Source: Candidatus Bipolaricaulota bacterium | GTDB lineage: Bacteria; Bipolaricaulota; Bipolaricaulia; RBG-16-55-9 | Direction of reading: 5' to 3' | Length of the DNA: 14,370 bases | Assembly (NCBI GenBank): GCA_015487455.1 | Contig: WFPR01000017.1 | Span: 1 to 14,370, forward strand | Shown: positions 1-6,823 of the stretch, piece by piece | How the letters are laid out: each line of letters begins with the position of its first letter | How positions within the stretch are numbered: the stretch's first letter is position 1 | The notes under the pieces: model-generated | What the model saw: the letters and a program-made list of their open reading frames with translations, nothing else | Databases searched by the model: none | Told to the model about the DNA's origin: nothing | Program-made: the position numbers and the translations under genes

Positions 1-993
1 TATCTGCTCGTGGGGGAGGGGGCCGAGTGGGCCGCGCACGCGCTCATCGCGCGGCTCCTCTGCGAGCGGGGGCGCGGCTGCGGGGCGTGCGCCCCCTGTC
101 GAAAGCTCCGCCACGGCAGCCACCCCGACGTGCGCTGGCTCAAGCGGAGCGGCAAGCGCATCGGCATCGATCAAGTGCGCGAGCTTCACCAGGACGCCCG
201 CTACCCGCCCCTCGAAGCCCCGCGCAAGGTCTACGCGATCGAGGAGGCGGAGGCCTTGAGCCCCGAGGCGGCCAACAGCCTGCTCAAAGTTCTGGAGGAG
301 CCGCCCGCCTACGTCGTGTTCCTGCTGCTGGCGCGGACGTTGGCCGTGCTGCCCACGGTGCTGTCGCGCTGCCAGGTGCTCAAGCTGCGCCCCCCGAGCG
401 CCGACGAGCTTCGCGAGCGCTGGCGGGCGCGGGGCTACGCGCCCGAGGAGGCCGAGTATCTGCTCGCGCTCGTGCGGGGCGCGCCGCGGCGGCTGTCCCG
501 GCTGTGGGTGGATCCCCCCGAGGAGCCCCTGAAGCGGCGGGAGGCGGCGCGCCGGGCGCTGGCGGCCCTCAAGGGCGCCCAGCTCGTCGAGTTTCTGGCC
601 CAAGCGGAGGACGAGGTCGCCCGCCGCGAGGCGGCCCTGCGGGTCCTCGCGGGGCTCCGGGAGCACGCGCCCAAGCCCCACGAGCGGCTGGAGCTGGCCC
701 AGGCCCTCAGCAAGCTCGACCCCGAACGGCTAGAGTGCGCGCTCCAGGAGGCGCTGCGCTGGTATCGGGATCTGTGGCTCCTCGCTCACGCTCACGCTCA
801 AGCTCAAGCGCAAACCCGCCCCTTGGCTTTGTTCAACGCGGATCGCGCGGAGGAGCTTCGGGCGCAGAGCGCGTCCCTAGACGAAAGACAAGCGCGGCGG
901 GCCGTGGAGGCCCTCGAGAAAGCCCTGCGGGCGCTGCAGGGGAACGCGAACGTCCCGCTGCTCCTGGAGTCGCTGCTGCTTCAGCTGCCTTAG
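1..993 (+). CDS. holB: DNA polymerase III delta-prime subunit (5' partial)
   Basis: Clamp-loader subunit that helps load the beta sliding clamp during replication. The frame is open from base 1, beginning YLLVGEGAEW, so the N-terminus (probably about 20-25 residues) lies outside the window. The P-loop position reads GEGAEWAAH and lacks the GKT, as in non-hydrolysing delta-prime subunits such as E. coli HolB. It is followed by a four-Cys zinc module (C-x6-C-x2-C-x2-C, then RKLRHGSHPD). Next come the EEAEALSPEAANSLLKVLEEPP segment (Walker B-like region and sensor) and the SRC motif with the arginine finger (VLSRCQ). The C-terminal third is a helical, poorly conserved collar region. It contains a dipeptide run AHAHAQAQAQ encoded by a hexamer tract. 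The stop TAG overlaps the TAA of convergent hflX (shared bases TTAG). Identification is firm; only the start is missing. Confidence 0.93.
   Translation, partial: YLLVGEGAEWAAHALIARLLCERGRGCGACAPCRKLRHGSHPDVRWLKRSGKRIGIDQVRELHQDARYPPLEAPRKVYAIEEAEALSPEAANSLLKVLEEPPAYVVFLLLARTLAVLPTVLSRCQVLKLRPPSADELRERWRARGYAPEEAEYLLALVRGAPRRLSRLWVDPPEEPLKRREAARRALAALKGAQLVEFLAQAEDEVARREAALRVLAGLREHAPKPHERLELAQALSKLDPERLECALQEALRWYRDLWLLAHAHAQAQAQTRPLALFNADRAEELRAQSASLDERQARRAVEALEKALRALQGNANVPLLLESLLLQLP
784..813 (+). repeat. Degenerate hexanucleotide tract inside holB
   Basis: Five consecutive 6-base units: GCTCAC twice, GCTCAA twice, then GCGCAA. They are read in frame as Ala-His and Ala-Gln dipeptides in the C-terminal collar domain. 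The unit length is two codons, so copy-number change would keep the frame. Similar tracts with other unit sequences occur at 2358-2417, 8921-8968, 9415-9450 and 13785-13808. Confidence 0.8.
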
Positions 994-2420
994 CTTTGTG
1001 CGCCGTCGGCGTGGACGTGGGTGAGCGTGAGGCCGTTCCCGCGCTCGCTGAGCTTCTCCAGCGCCTCGACGTGGCGCCGCTCGAGCACCGCCTCGACGAC
1101 GATCTTGTCGGGGTCGTAGCGCTCTTGACGGACCCGGCCCCAGTCGTGGAGCCGCTCGACCCAGTGAGCTTGGGCGTAGGGGATCTCGACACGGATCGTC
1201 TCCCGTCGGGTTGAGAGCAGCTCGGCCACCCGCTCCAGGAGCGCGTCGAGGTTGGTCCCCCGCTGCGCCGAGATCTCCACGAGCGGGTGGATCTCGCGGC
1301 GCGCCCGCTCCAGGCGCGCGAGGTCTTCAGGGGTCTGGAGCTTGTCGATCTTGTTGAGCGCGTGGAGCACGGGGGGCCGGGGGCCGTCCCCGAACAGCTC
1401 GCTGAGCACCCCCTGGATCGTCCTGAGCTGCTCGAAGAGCCCGCGGCTGGAGGCGTCGAGCACGTTGATGAGCAAGTCGGCGTCGCGGGCGGCCTCGAGC
1501 GTGGCGTGGAACGCGGGCACGAGCGCGTGCGGCAGCTTGCGGATGAACCCCACCGTGTCGATGAACACGACCTCGCGGCCGTCGGGCAGCCGACGCTTGC
1601 GCGCTTTGGGGTCGAGGGTGGCGAACAGCTTGTCCTCGACGAAGGCGTCCGTGTCACAGAGGGCGCGCAGCAGCGTGGACTTGCCCGTGTTCGTGTACCC
1701 GACGATCGCGACCTCGGGGACGGCCCGCTTGGCGCGGAGCCGCCGCCGCAGCTGCCGCTCCCTCTTGGCCTCCTCGAGGCGCCGCTTCAGCTTGTGGATG
1801 CGGCGCTTGATCGCCTGGCGCTCCAGCTCGAGCTTCGTCTCGCCGGGGCCGCGGGTGCCGATCCCGCCGCCCAGCTGCCCGAGCGCCTCGCCCCAGCCGC
1901 GCAGCCGCGGCAGCAGGTACTCGAGCTGGGCCAGCTCGACCTGCAATTTGGCCTCCTTGCTCTGCGCCCGCTGGGCGAAGATGTCGAGGATGAGCTGCAC
2001 CCGGTCGATGACCTTGACCTTCAGCAGCTCCTCGAGGTTGCGCCCCTGGGCGGGGCTGAGCGAGTCGTTGAAGATCACGGCGTCCGCGCCCGTTTGGGCC
2101 ACCAACGCCTTGAGCTGCTCGGCCTTCCCCCGCCCGATGAACGTCGAGGGGTCGGGCTGGGCGCGCCTCTGCACGATCACGCGCAGCACCTCGACGCCCG
2201 CCGTCCGGCTCAGCTCGATCAGCTCCTCCATCGCCTCGCGCTCCTCGGGGGCGTTGTGCTGCACGACGCCCACCAAAATGGCGCGCTCCCGCCCGTAGAC
2301 GCGGGCGCGCCGCCCCTCGCGGTCCTCGATCCAGCGCTCGCGCTCGCTCACTCCTCCCGCTCTCGCTCTTGCTCTTGCCCTTTCCCTTTCCCTTTCCCTT
2401 TCCTTCTCCTTGCCCTTCAT
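990..2420 (-). CDS. hflX: Ribosome-associated GTPase HflX
   Basis: HflX is a GTPase that binds the 50S subunit and splits stalled or stress-hibernating ribosomes. The order is typical. The N-terminal HflX domain has FIGRGKAEQL (about 94-103), NDSLSPAQGRNLE (about 118-130) and DIFAQRAQSKEAKLQVELAQL (about 146-166). The GGGIGTRGPGE glycine loop is at about 184-194, followed by a basic coiled linker (about 200-232). The G domain has G1 GYTNTGKST (241-249, with Thr where most HflX have Ala), G2 FATLDP, G3 DTVGF (288-292), G4 NKID (356-359) and G5 SAQRG. At 476 aa it is longer than E. coli HflX, mainly through a charged N-terminal extension encoded by a hexamer tract. The ATG at 2420 follows the murA stop by 3 bases, so the two are probably translationally coupled. 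An in-frame GTG at residue 24 is an alternative start that would drop the tract. Confidence 0.95.
   Translation of the reverse strand: MKGKEKERERERERARARARAGGVSERERWIEDREGRRARVYGRERAILVGVVQHNAPEEREAMEELIELSRTAGVEVLRVIVQRRAQPDPSTFIGRGKAEQLKALVAQTGADAVIFNDSLSPAQGRNLEELLKVKVIDRVQLILDIFAQRAQSKEAKLQVELAQLEYLLPRLRGWGEALGQLGGGIGTRGPGETKLELERQAIKRRIHKLKRRLEEAKRERQLRRRLRAKRAVPEVAIVGYTNTGKSTLLRALCDTDAFVEDKLFATLDPKARKRRLPDGREVVFIDTVGFIRKLPHALVPAFHATLEAARDADLLINVLDASSRGLFEQLRTIQGVLSELFGDGPRPPVLHALNKIDKLQTPEDLARLERARREIHPLVEISAQRGTNLDALLERVAELLSTRRETIRVEIPYAQAHWVERLHDWGRVRQERYDPDKIVVEAVLERRHVEALEKLSERGNGLTLTHVHADGAQS
2358..2417 (-). repeat. Hexanucleotide tract encoding HflX N-terminus
   Basis: Ten degenerate 6-base units directly after the hflX ATG. 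On the minus strand they grade from AAGGGC through AAGGAA and AGGGAA to AGAGCA and AGAGCG. On the plus strand the core is CCCTTT repeated four times perfectly at 2378-2401. Translation gives alternating Lys/Arg with Glu/Ala (residues 2-21), a low-complexity charged segment absent from ordinary HflX. The tract is purine-rich on the coding strand and could also provide Shine-Dalgarno-like sequence for the downstream GTG. Confidence 0.88.
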
Positions 2421-2423
2421 CGC

Positions 2424-3725
2424 TCACCCGTCTTCGGCTGGCTCGATGTTGGCCCCCAGGGCTCGGAGGTCCTCGACGAGGCGGCTGTAGCCCCGCGGGA
2501 TCAGCCCCTCGTCGTCGTGGACGATCGTGGTGCCCCGGGCGGCCAGGCCCGCGAGCACCAGGGCCGCTCCCGCCCGGTTGTCCCTACGCACTCGAACGTC
2601 GGCGCCCTCGAGCGCCCGCACCCCCCGCACGATCGCCGTCCGCCTGGGGGCGTCGACCTCGATCTGGGCCCCCAGACGCCGGAGCCCCTCCACATAAGCA
2701 AAGCGGTCCTCGAACACCGTCTCGCGGAGGCGGCTCTCCCCGTCGGCCAGCGCCAGGAGGGCGGCGATCGGCGGGTGGAGGTCCGTGGGGAAGCCCGGGT
2801 AGGGCCGCGTCTCGATCGCGATCGCCCGGAGGGGAGCCCCCCGCCCGCGGGCGACCTCCAGGCCGCGCCCGTCGGGCCGCTCCCGAACGACGACGCCCAT
2901 CGCTTGGAGTGTATCGACGAGGGCGCCGAGGTGCCAGGGGACGCACCGAATGATCGCGCTCCCCCCGGCGATCGCGACCGCGATCGCGTACGTCCCGGCG
3001 CAGATCCGATCGGGCATCACTTGATGCTCGGCCCCCCGAAGCTCCGTGCTGTCTTGGCCCCAGATTTCGAGCCGGGAGCCTGTGCGCTCGACCCGCGCGC
3101 CCATCGCGCGGAGCAGCCGGGCGACGTCATCAATCTCGGGCTCGCGGGCGGCGTTCTCGATCACGGTGCGACCGGGGCCGGGCAGGCCCGCCGCCGTGAT
3201 CATGAGGTGGATTGTGGCCCCCACGGACGGGTACGGCAGCTCGATGCGCGCCGGGCGCAGCGCCCCCGCCCGCGCGCGGGCGTACACGACCCCTCTGCCC
3301 TTGTCGACTTCGATGTGGGCGCCCAGCGCCTCGAGGCCCCTCAAGTGCAGGTCGACGGGCCGCGGCCCGATCGCGTCGCCCCCCGGCAGCGGGACGGCTG
3401 CCTCCCCACAGCGCGCCAGGAGCGGCCCCAGCACGTGGAACGACGCTCGGAGCCTTCGGGCCGGCTCCGGCGGCGCGAGCGGGCGGAGCCCCGCGGGTGA
3501 CGCCCGAAGGCGGTAGCCTTCGGCGCTCAAGCGCTCGACCCGCTTGCCCAGGGCCTCGAGGAGGGCCAGCTGCGCCCGGACGTCGCTCAACTCGGGGACG
3601 CGCTGCAACACGATCGGCTCGTCGGTGAGGAGCGCGGCGGCGAGGAGATGGAGGGCCGAGTTCTTCGCCCCTTGGACGGCCACCTCGCCCCGCAGCGGGC
3701 GGCCGCCCTCGATGACGAGCTTCAT
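2424..3725 (-). CDS. murA: UDP-GlcNAc 1-carboxyvinyltransferase, Asp-type active site
   Basis: Cytoplasmic enzyme that transfers enolpyruvate from PEP to UDP-GlcNAc, the first committed step of peptidoglycan synthesis. The protein is 433 aa from the ATG at 3725, matching the family's usual start (MKLVIEGG). A TTG abutting the rho stop at 3737 would add four residues and is less likely. Visible conserved sites are K21-N22 (QGAKN), R93, the flexible active-site loop around 113-125, R122-P-V-D, D315 (GFPTD, equivalent of E. coli D305), R384 (the E. coli R397 region) and a C-terminal RALGANIE. The loop residue equivalent to E. coli C115 is Asp (PGGDAIG, D117, codon at 3375-3377). In other bacteria this change confers intrinsic fosfomycin insensitivity while keeping activity. 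The gene sits 12 bases after rho and 3 bases before hflX in one operon. Confidence 0.96.
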   Translation of the reverse strand: MKLVIEGGRPLRGEVAVQGAKNSALHLLAAALLTDEPIVLQRVPELSDVRAQLALLEALGKRVERLSAEGYRLRASPAGLRPLAPPEPARRLRASFHVLGPLLARCGEAAVPLPGGDAIGPRPVDLHLRGLEALGAHIEVDKGRGVVYARARAGALRPARIELPYPSVGATIHLMITAAGLPGPGRTVIENAAREPEIDDVARLLRAMGARVERTGSRLEIWGQDSTELRGAEHQVMPDRICAGTYAIAVAIAGGSAIIRCVPWHLGALVDTLQAMGVVVRERPDGRGLEVARGRGAPLRAIAIETRPYPGFPTDLHPPIAALLALADGESRLRETVFEDRFAYVEGLRRLGAQIEVDAPRRTAIVRGVRALEGADVRVRRDNRAGAALVLAGLAARGTTIVHDDEGLIPRGYSRLVEDLRALGANIEPAEDG

Positions 3726-3737
3726 GCGCTTGACCAA

Positions 3738-5057
3738 TCACTCGCTGGCCATCATGTTGTTGAGGAACTGCTCGTTCGTCTCGGTCTTGGCCATCTCGCT
3801 GAGGATGAAGGTGAGCGCCCGCTGCTTGTCGTTCATGTCGCCGATCATCTTGCGCAGGATCCAGACGCGCCGCCGCACCTCGGGGTCGAGCAGCAGCTCC
3901 TCCTTCCGGGTGCCCGACTGCTCCAGGTCGATGGCGGGGAAGAGCCGCCGGTTGGCCAGCGAGCGGTCGAGCACCAGCTCCATGTTCCCCGTGCCCTTGA
4001 ACTCCTCGAACACGACCTGGTCGAGGCGGGAGCCCGTGTCGATGAGGGCCGTCCCGATGATGGTGAGCGAGCCCTTGCTCGGCGGGTGGCCCCGCTCGTC
4101 CCGGGGGGCGTTCAGGTCGACGATGTTGCGGGCCGCGCCGAAGAACTCCTTCGGCTTGTAGAGGGCCGTCGGGTCCATCCCGCCCGAGAGGAGCTTCCCG
4201 CTGGGCGTGATCGTCAGGTTGTAGGCCCGCGCCAGCCGCGTGATCGAGTCCATCAAAATGACCACGTCGAAGCCGTACTCCACGAGCCGCTTGGCCTTCT
4301 CGATCACCAGCTCCGCGATCCGCGTGTGGACCTCGGGCTTCTGGTCGAAGGTCGCGGCCACGACCTCCGGCGGGTGCTCCAGGCGGTTGTTTGGGAACTC
4401 GGCCAGCGACAGCTCGAAGTCGGTGACCTCCTCAGGCCGCTCGTCGACGAGCAGCACGATGAGGTAGATCTCGGGGTGGTTGCTCATGATCCCGTGGGCG
4501 ATGTGCTTGAGGAGCGTCGTCTTGCCCGCCTTCGGGGGCGAGACGATCAGCCCGCGCTGGCCCTTCCCGATCGGCGAGAAGAGGTCGATGATCCGCGTCG
4601 AGAACTCCTCCGGGTCGTACTCCAGCTTGATCTGCTCCGTCGGGTGGTAGGGCGTCAGGTCGCTGAAGTCCGTCCGGCGGCGGGCCTCCTCGGGATCCCG
4701 GAAGTTGATCTCTTGAACTTTGAGCAGGGCCCAGTACTTCTCGTCCTCCTTGGGCGGGCGGACGGTGCCGCGCACGATGTCGCCCGTCTTGAGCCCGAAG
4801 CGCTTGATCTGCGACGGCGAGACGTAGATGTCGTTCTTGCCCGGCAGGCACGACTTGTCGCGCAGGAAGCCGTAGCCGTCCGGCAGCACCTCCAGCACGC
4901 CGTCCTTGATGCTCAGCCCCTCCTTCTGGGCGCTCGCCTCCAAGATGGCCCAGACCAGCTCCTCCTTCTTCATGTGGGAGAGCCCGTTGAGGCCGAGCTG
5001 TTCGGCGAGCTGGCGGAGTTCTCTCATGCTCTTCGCGCGGAGTTCGCTGATGTCCAT
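3738..5057 (-). CDS. rho: Transcription termination factor Rho
   Basis: Hexameric RNA-dependent ATPase/helicase that terminates transcription. At 439 aa it is about 20 longer than E. coli Rho (419). Domains in order are an N-terminal helical bundle (1-45), an OB-fold RNA-binding domain (about 50-125, GVLEVLPDGYGFLR, NDIYVSPSQIKRFGLKTGD, RPPKEDEKYWALLKV), and the ATPase core. The core has Walker A SPPKAGKT (173-180), Walker B VVILMDS (265-271), Q-loop TPSGKLLSGG (284-293), R-loop DTGSR (340-344), EEFKGTGN and SGTRKEELL. Two insertions relative to E. coli lie in the core: about 10 residues near 213-230 and about 13 residues near 314-328. The secondary-channel and catalytic motifs are otherwise intact. 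The ATG at 5057 is preceded by a strong Shine-Dalgarno, GAGGAGGT at 5067-5074. It is the first gene of the rho-murA-hflX operon. Confidence 0.98.
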   Translation of the reverse strand: MDISELRAKSMRELRQLAEQLGLNGLSHMKKEELVWAILEASAQKEGLSIKDGVLEVLPDGYGFLRDKSCLPGKNDIYVSPSQIKRFGLKTGDIVRGTVRPPKEDEKYWALLKVQEINFRDPEEARRRTDFSDLTPYHPTEQIKLEYDPEEFSTRIIDLFSPIGKGQRGLIVSPPKAGKTTLLKHIAHGIMSNHPEIYLIVLLVDERPEEVTDFELSLAEFPNNRLEHPPEVVAATFDQKPEVHTRIAELVIEKAKRLVEYGFDVVILMDSITRLARAYNLTITPSGKLLSGGMDPTALYKPKEFFGAARNIVDLNAPRDERGHPPSKGSLTIIGTALIDTGSRLDQVVFEEFKGTGNMELVLDRSLANRRLFPAIDLEQSGTRKEELLLDPEVRRRVWILRKMIGDMNDKQRALTFILSEMAKTETNEQFLNNMMASE

Positions 5058-5137
5058 GCGGGGGATACCTCCTCAATCAGCGGACCGGCTGCGCTCGGCG
5101 GTCGTTCGGACGTGGCGCGACCCCGATGAGGGCCGGT

Positions 5138-5157
5138 GAACGGACCGTGGTCGGTTC
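5138..5157 (-). promoter_or_regulatory. Imperfect hairpin in rho leader
   Basis: Inverted repeat in the predicted rho 5' UTR: GAAC-C-GAC, loop CCAC/ACG, GTC-C-GTTC, giving one internal C-C mismatch. It lies between the promoter and the Shine-Dalgarno. In a G+C-rich leader short hairpins arise easily, so a regulatory role is inference only. Confidence 0.35.
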
Positions 5158-5171
5158 GGCAAGCGCACAAC

Positions 5172-5188
5172 GCGTCAGCCGTCGACGC
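5172..5188 (-). promoter_or_regulatory. Second small hairpin in rho leader
   Basis: A 5-bp stem, GCGTC and GACGC, with a 7-base loop, about 50 nt downstream of the predicted rho transcription start. With the hairpin at 5138-5157 it could be part of an attenuator. E. coli rho is known to be autoregulated by termination in its leader, but nothing in the sequence proves that here. Confidence 0.3.
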
Positions 5189-5235
5189 TCCAGCCTGTGG
5201 GATAGTCAAACCGTGTTGGATTGACCGCTGGTTCA

Positions 5236-5264
5236 ATTATAGCCGACGCGCCGCCCCCTGACAA
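5236..5264 (-). promoter_or_regulatory. Sigma-70-type promoter of rho operon
   Basis: On the minus strand TTGTCA (5259-5264) and a perfect TATAAT (5236-5241) are separated by exactly 17 bases. The AT-rich -10 stands out from its G+C-rich surroundings. The promoter begins 15 bases beyond the glyA stop, so rho-murA-hflX can be transcribed independently of the glyA operon. The predicted start near 5229 leaves a leader of about 170 nt before the rho ATG. Confidence 0.8.
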
Positions 5265-5278
5265 GGGCCGTCGTGGCC

Positions 5279-6550
5279 TCACAGCCCCTCGTAGAGCGGA
5301 AAATCCTCGCAGAGCGCCCGCACCCGCGCGCGGACGGCCGCCTTCGCCTCGCGCTCGCGCGCCCCGCCCGTCCGGGCGCCCTCCAGCGCTTGATCGATGA
5401 GCTCCGCGATGAGCGCCATCTCGGGCTCGCGCATCCCGCGGGCCGTGACGGCCGGGGTCCCGAGGCGGATCCCGCTCGTTATGGCGGGCTTCTCGGGGTC
5501 GAAGGGGATCGCGTTCTTGTTGACGGTGATCCCGACGTCCTCTAGATGCCGCTCGGCCTCGGCCCCCGTGAGCCCCTTGGGGCGCAGGTCCACGAGCACC
5601 AGGTGGGTGTCCGTCCCGCCCGAGACCAGGCGATAGCCCCGCTCCTGAAGGGCGCGGGCGAGGGCCTTGGCGTTGCGCACGATCTGCTCCTGATAGCGCT
5701 TGAACTCGGGGCTCAGGGCCTCCTTGAAGGCGACGGCCTTGGCGGCGATGACGTGCATGAGCGGCCCGCCCTGAATGCCGGGGAAGACCGTCCGGTCGAT
5801 GAGCCGGGCGTGCTCCCGGTGGCAGAGGATGGCCCCGCCGCGCGGGCCGCGCAGCGTCTTGTGCGTTGTCAGCGTGATGAAGTGGGCGTGGGGCCAGGGC
5901 GACGGATGGAGCCCGGCGGCGCAGAGCCCCGCGATGTGGGCGATGTCCGCCAGCAGGTACGCTCCCACCTCGTCGCAGATCTCCCGAACCGTGGCGAAGT
6001 CGATGGCCCGGGGGTAGGCGCTCGCCCCGACGACGACCAGCTTGGGGCGCTCCCGTCGGGCGATCGCGCGCAGCTCGTCGTAGTCGAGCCGCTCGGTCTC
6101 GCGGCTCACCCCGTAGTGCACCACGCGGTAGAGCTGCCCCGAGAAGTTGGCGGGGTGGCCGTGCGAGAGGTGGCCGCCGTGGTCGAGGGCCATCCCCAGG
6201 ATGGTGTCGCCGGGCTTGAGGACGGCGAAGTAGACGGCCATGTTCGCCTGGGTGCCCGAGTGCGGCTGGACGTTCGCGTGGTCGGCGCCGAACAGCGCGC
6301 AGAGGCGCCGCCGGGCCAGCTCCTCCACCTCGTCCATGTGGCGGCAGCCGCCGTAGTAGCGCCGCCCCGGGTACCCCTCGGCGTACTTGTTCGTCAGGAC
6401 GGAGCCCTGGGCCTCCAGCACGGCCCTCGACGTGAAGTTCTCGGAGGCGATCAGCTCAAGGGTGGCGCGCTGGCGCTCCAGCTCGCCGCGCACCGCGCGA
6501 TAGACCTCGGGGTCGACCCGCTCCAGCTCCCGCCCCCACCAGCTCGACAT
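5279..6550 (-). CDS. glyA: Serine hydroxymethyltransferase
   Basis: PLP enzyme that interconverts serine plus tetrahydrofolate with glycine plus methylene-tetrahydrofolate. It is the main source of one-carbon units and is cytosolic. At 423 aa it is of normal length. Motifs are ELIASENF (32-39), NKYAEGYPGRRYYGG (54-68), VQPHSGTQAN (94-103), ADIAH (201-205, with Asp binding the PLP ring nitrogen), THKTLRGPRGG with PLP Lys K231, and the FPGIQGGPLMHVIAAKAVA segment. The usual GGCE(Y/F)VD reads GGCRHMD here (R70 in place of Glu). The catalytic Glu/Tyr of the AEGYP and YYGG motifs are intact. The ATG is 9 bases after the toxin stop, and its purine-rich AGAGGAG lies in the 3' end of the toxin gene. 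Its expression is therefore probably linked to the upstream toxin-antitoxin cistrons. Confidence 0.97.
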   Translation of the reverse strand: MSSWWGRELERVDPEVYRAVRGELERQRATLELIASENFTSRAVLEAQGSVLTNKYAEGYPGRRYYGGCRHMDEVEELARRRLCALFGADHANVQPHSGTQANMAVYFAVLKPGDTILGMALDHGGHLSHGHPANFSGQLYRVVHYGVSRETERLDYDELRAIARRERPKLVVVGASAYPRAIDFATVREICDEVGAYLLADIAHIAGLCAAGLHPSPWPHAHFITLTTHKTLRGPRGGAILCHREHARLIDRTVFPGIQGGPLMHVIAAKAVAFKEALSPEFKRYQEQIVRNAKALARALQERGYRLVSGGTDTHLVLVDLRPKGLTGAEAERHLEDVGITVNKNAIPFDPEKPAITSGIRLGTPAVTARGMREPEMALIAELIDQALEGARTGGAREREAKAAVRARVRALCEDFPLYEGL

Positions 6551-6559
6551 CCCGTTCGC

Positions 6560-6823
6560 TCACGCTCCTCTATCAACTCGTTGATAAACGTTTCCCCGAG
6601 GGCCAATAGCCCGCACGTATACGACGCGCAAATTCCCGATTCGGTAACGATACAACCCGCTCAGCTGACCACGAAGGGGCTTGATCCGAGGATGGGGAGG
6701 CAACGGGTTCCTCTCCAGCTCGGAAAAGCAAGCGTTTAGCTGCTTGGCAACATCTGGCAGGCATCGTTGGTAGTATCGCCGCGCGGATCGGGAAAGCTTG
6801 ACCTCATACGTCCCGTCGGACAT
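6560..6823 (-). CDS. RelE/ParE-family toxin
   Basis: Small basic protein, 87 aa, resembling RelE-type toxins (ribosome-dependent mRNA endonucleases) of type II toxin-antitoxin systems. Visible features are the opening YEVKLSRSARRYYQR, ELERNP, the RIKPLRG...LYRYRIGNLRVVYV core (46-70) that is the RelE fold signature, and the ending AIGPRGNVYQ. Candidate functional residues by family position are R61, R76 and Y80. The ATG overlaps the antitoxin end by 20 bases, the usual antitoxin-first, coupled order. Base composition across 6570-6800 is visibly less G+C-rich than the neighbours, suggesting acquisition. Whether it cuts mRNA or acts like ParE on gyrase cannot be told from sequence. Start chosen from the overlap; its Shine-Dalgarno is weak. 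Confidence 0.85.
   Translation of the reverse strand: MSDGTYEVKLSRSARRYYQRCLPDVAKQLNACFSELERNPLPPHPRIKPLRGQLSGLYRYRIGNLRVVYVRAIGPRGNVYQRVDRGA
6571..6586. promoter_or_regulatory. Perfect palindrome at toxin end, upstream of glyA
   Basis: TATCAAC, centre TC, GTTGATA: two perfect 7-base arms. It sits in the last codons of the toxin gene, 21-36 bases before the glyA ATG. It is AT-rich in a G+C-rich setting and could be an operator or an RNA hairpin next to the glyA ribosome binding site, or simply chance within VYQRVDR codons. Confidence 0.4.

Noticed and set aside
2815..2995. GCGATCGC octamers resembling cyanobacterial HIP1
   Set aside because: Only a few copies, all within Ala-Ile runs of murA; codon use explains them.
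1287..3500. Plus-strand open frame of 737 codons over hflX and murA
   Set aside because: Antisense shadow of two conserved genes, with low-complexity Arg/Gly/Pro composition.
3726..3737. TTG start for murA at 3737
   Set aside because: It abuts the rho stop and adds four residues not seen in the family; ATG 3725 fits better.
3648..5129. Plus-strand open frame opposite rho
   Set aside because: Mirror of the rho coding frame; the rho protein motifs leave no doubt about the real strand.
5024..5236. Small 70-codon frame in the rho leader as a leader peptide
   Set aside because: Its TTG start falls in the -10 box and would not be transcribed; it reads into rho in another frame with no supporting ribosome binding site.
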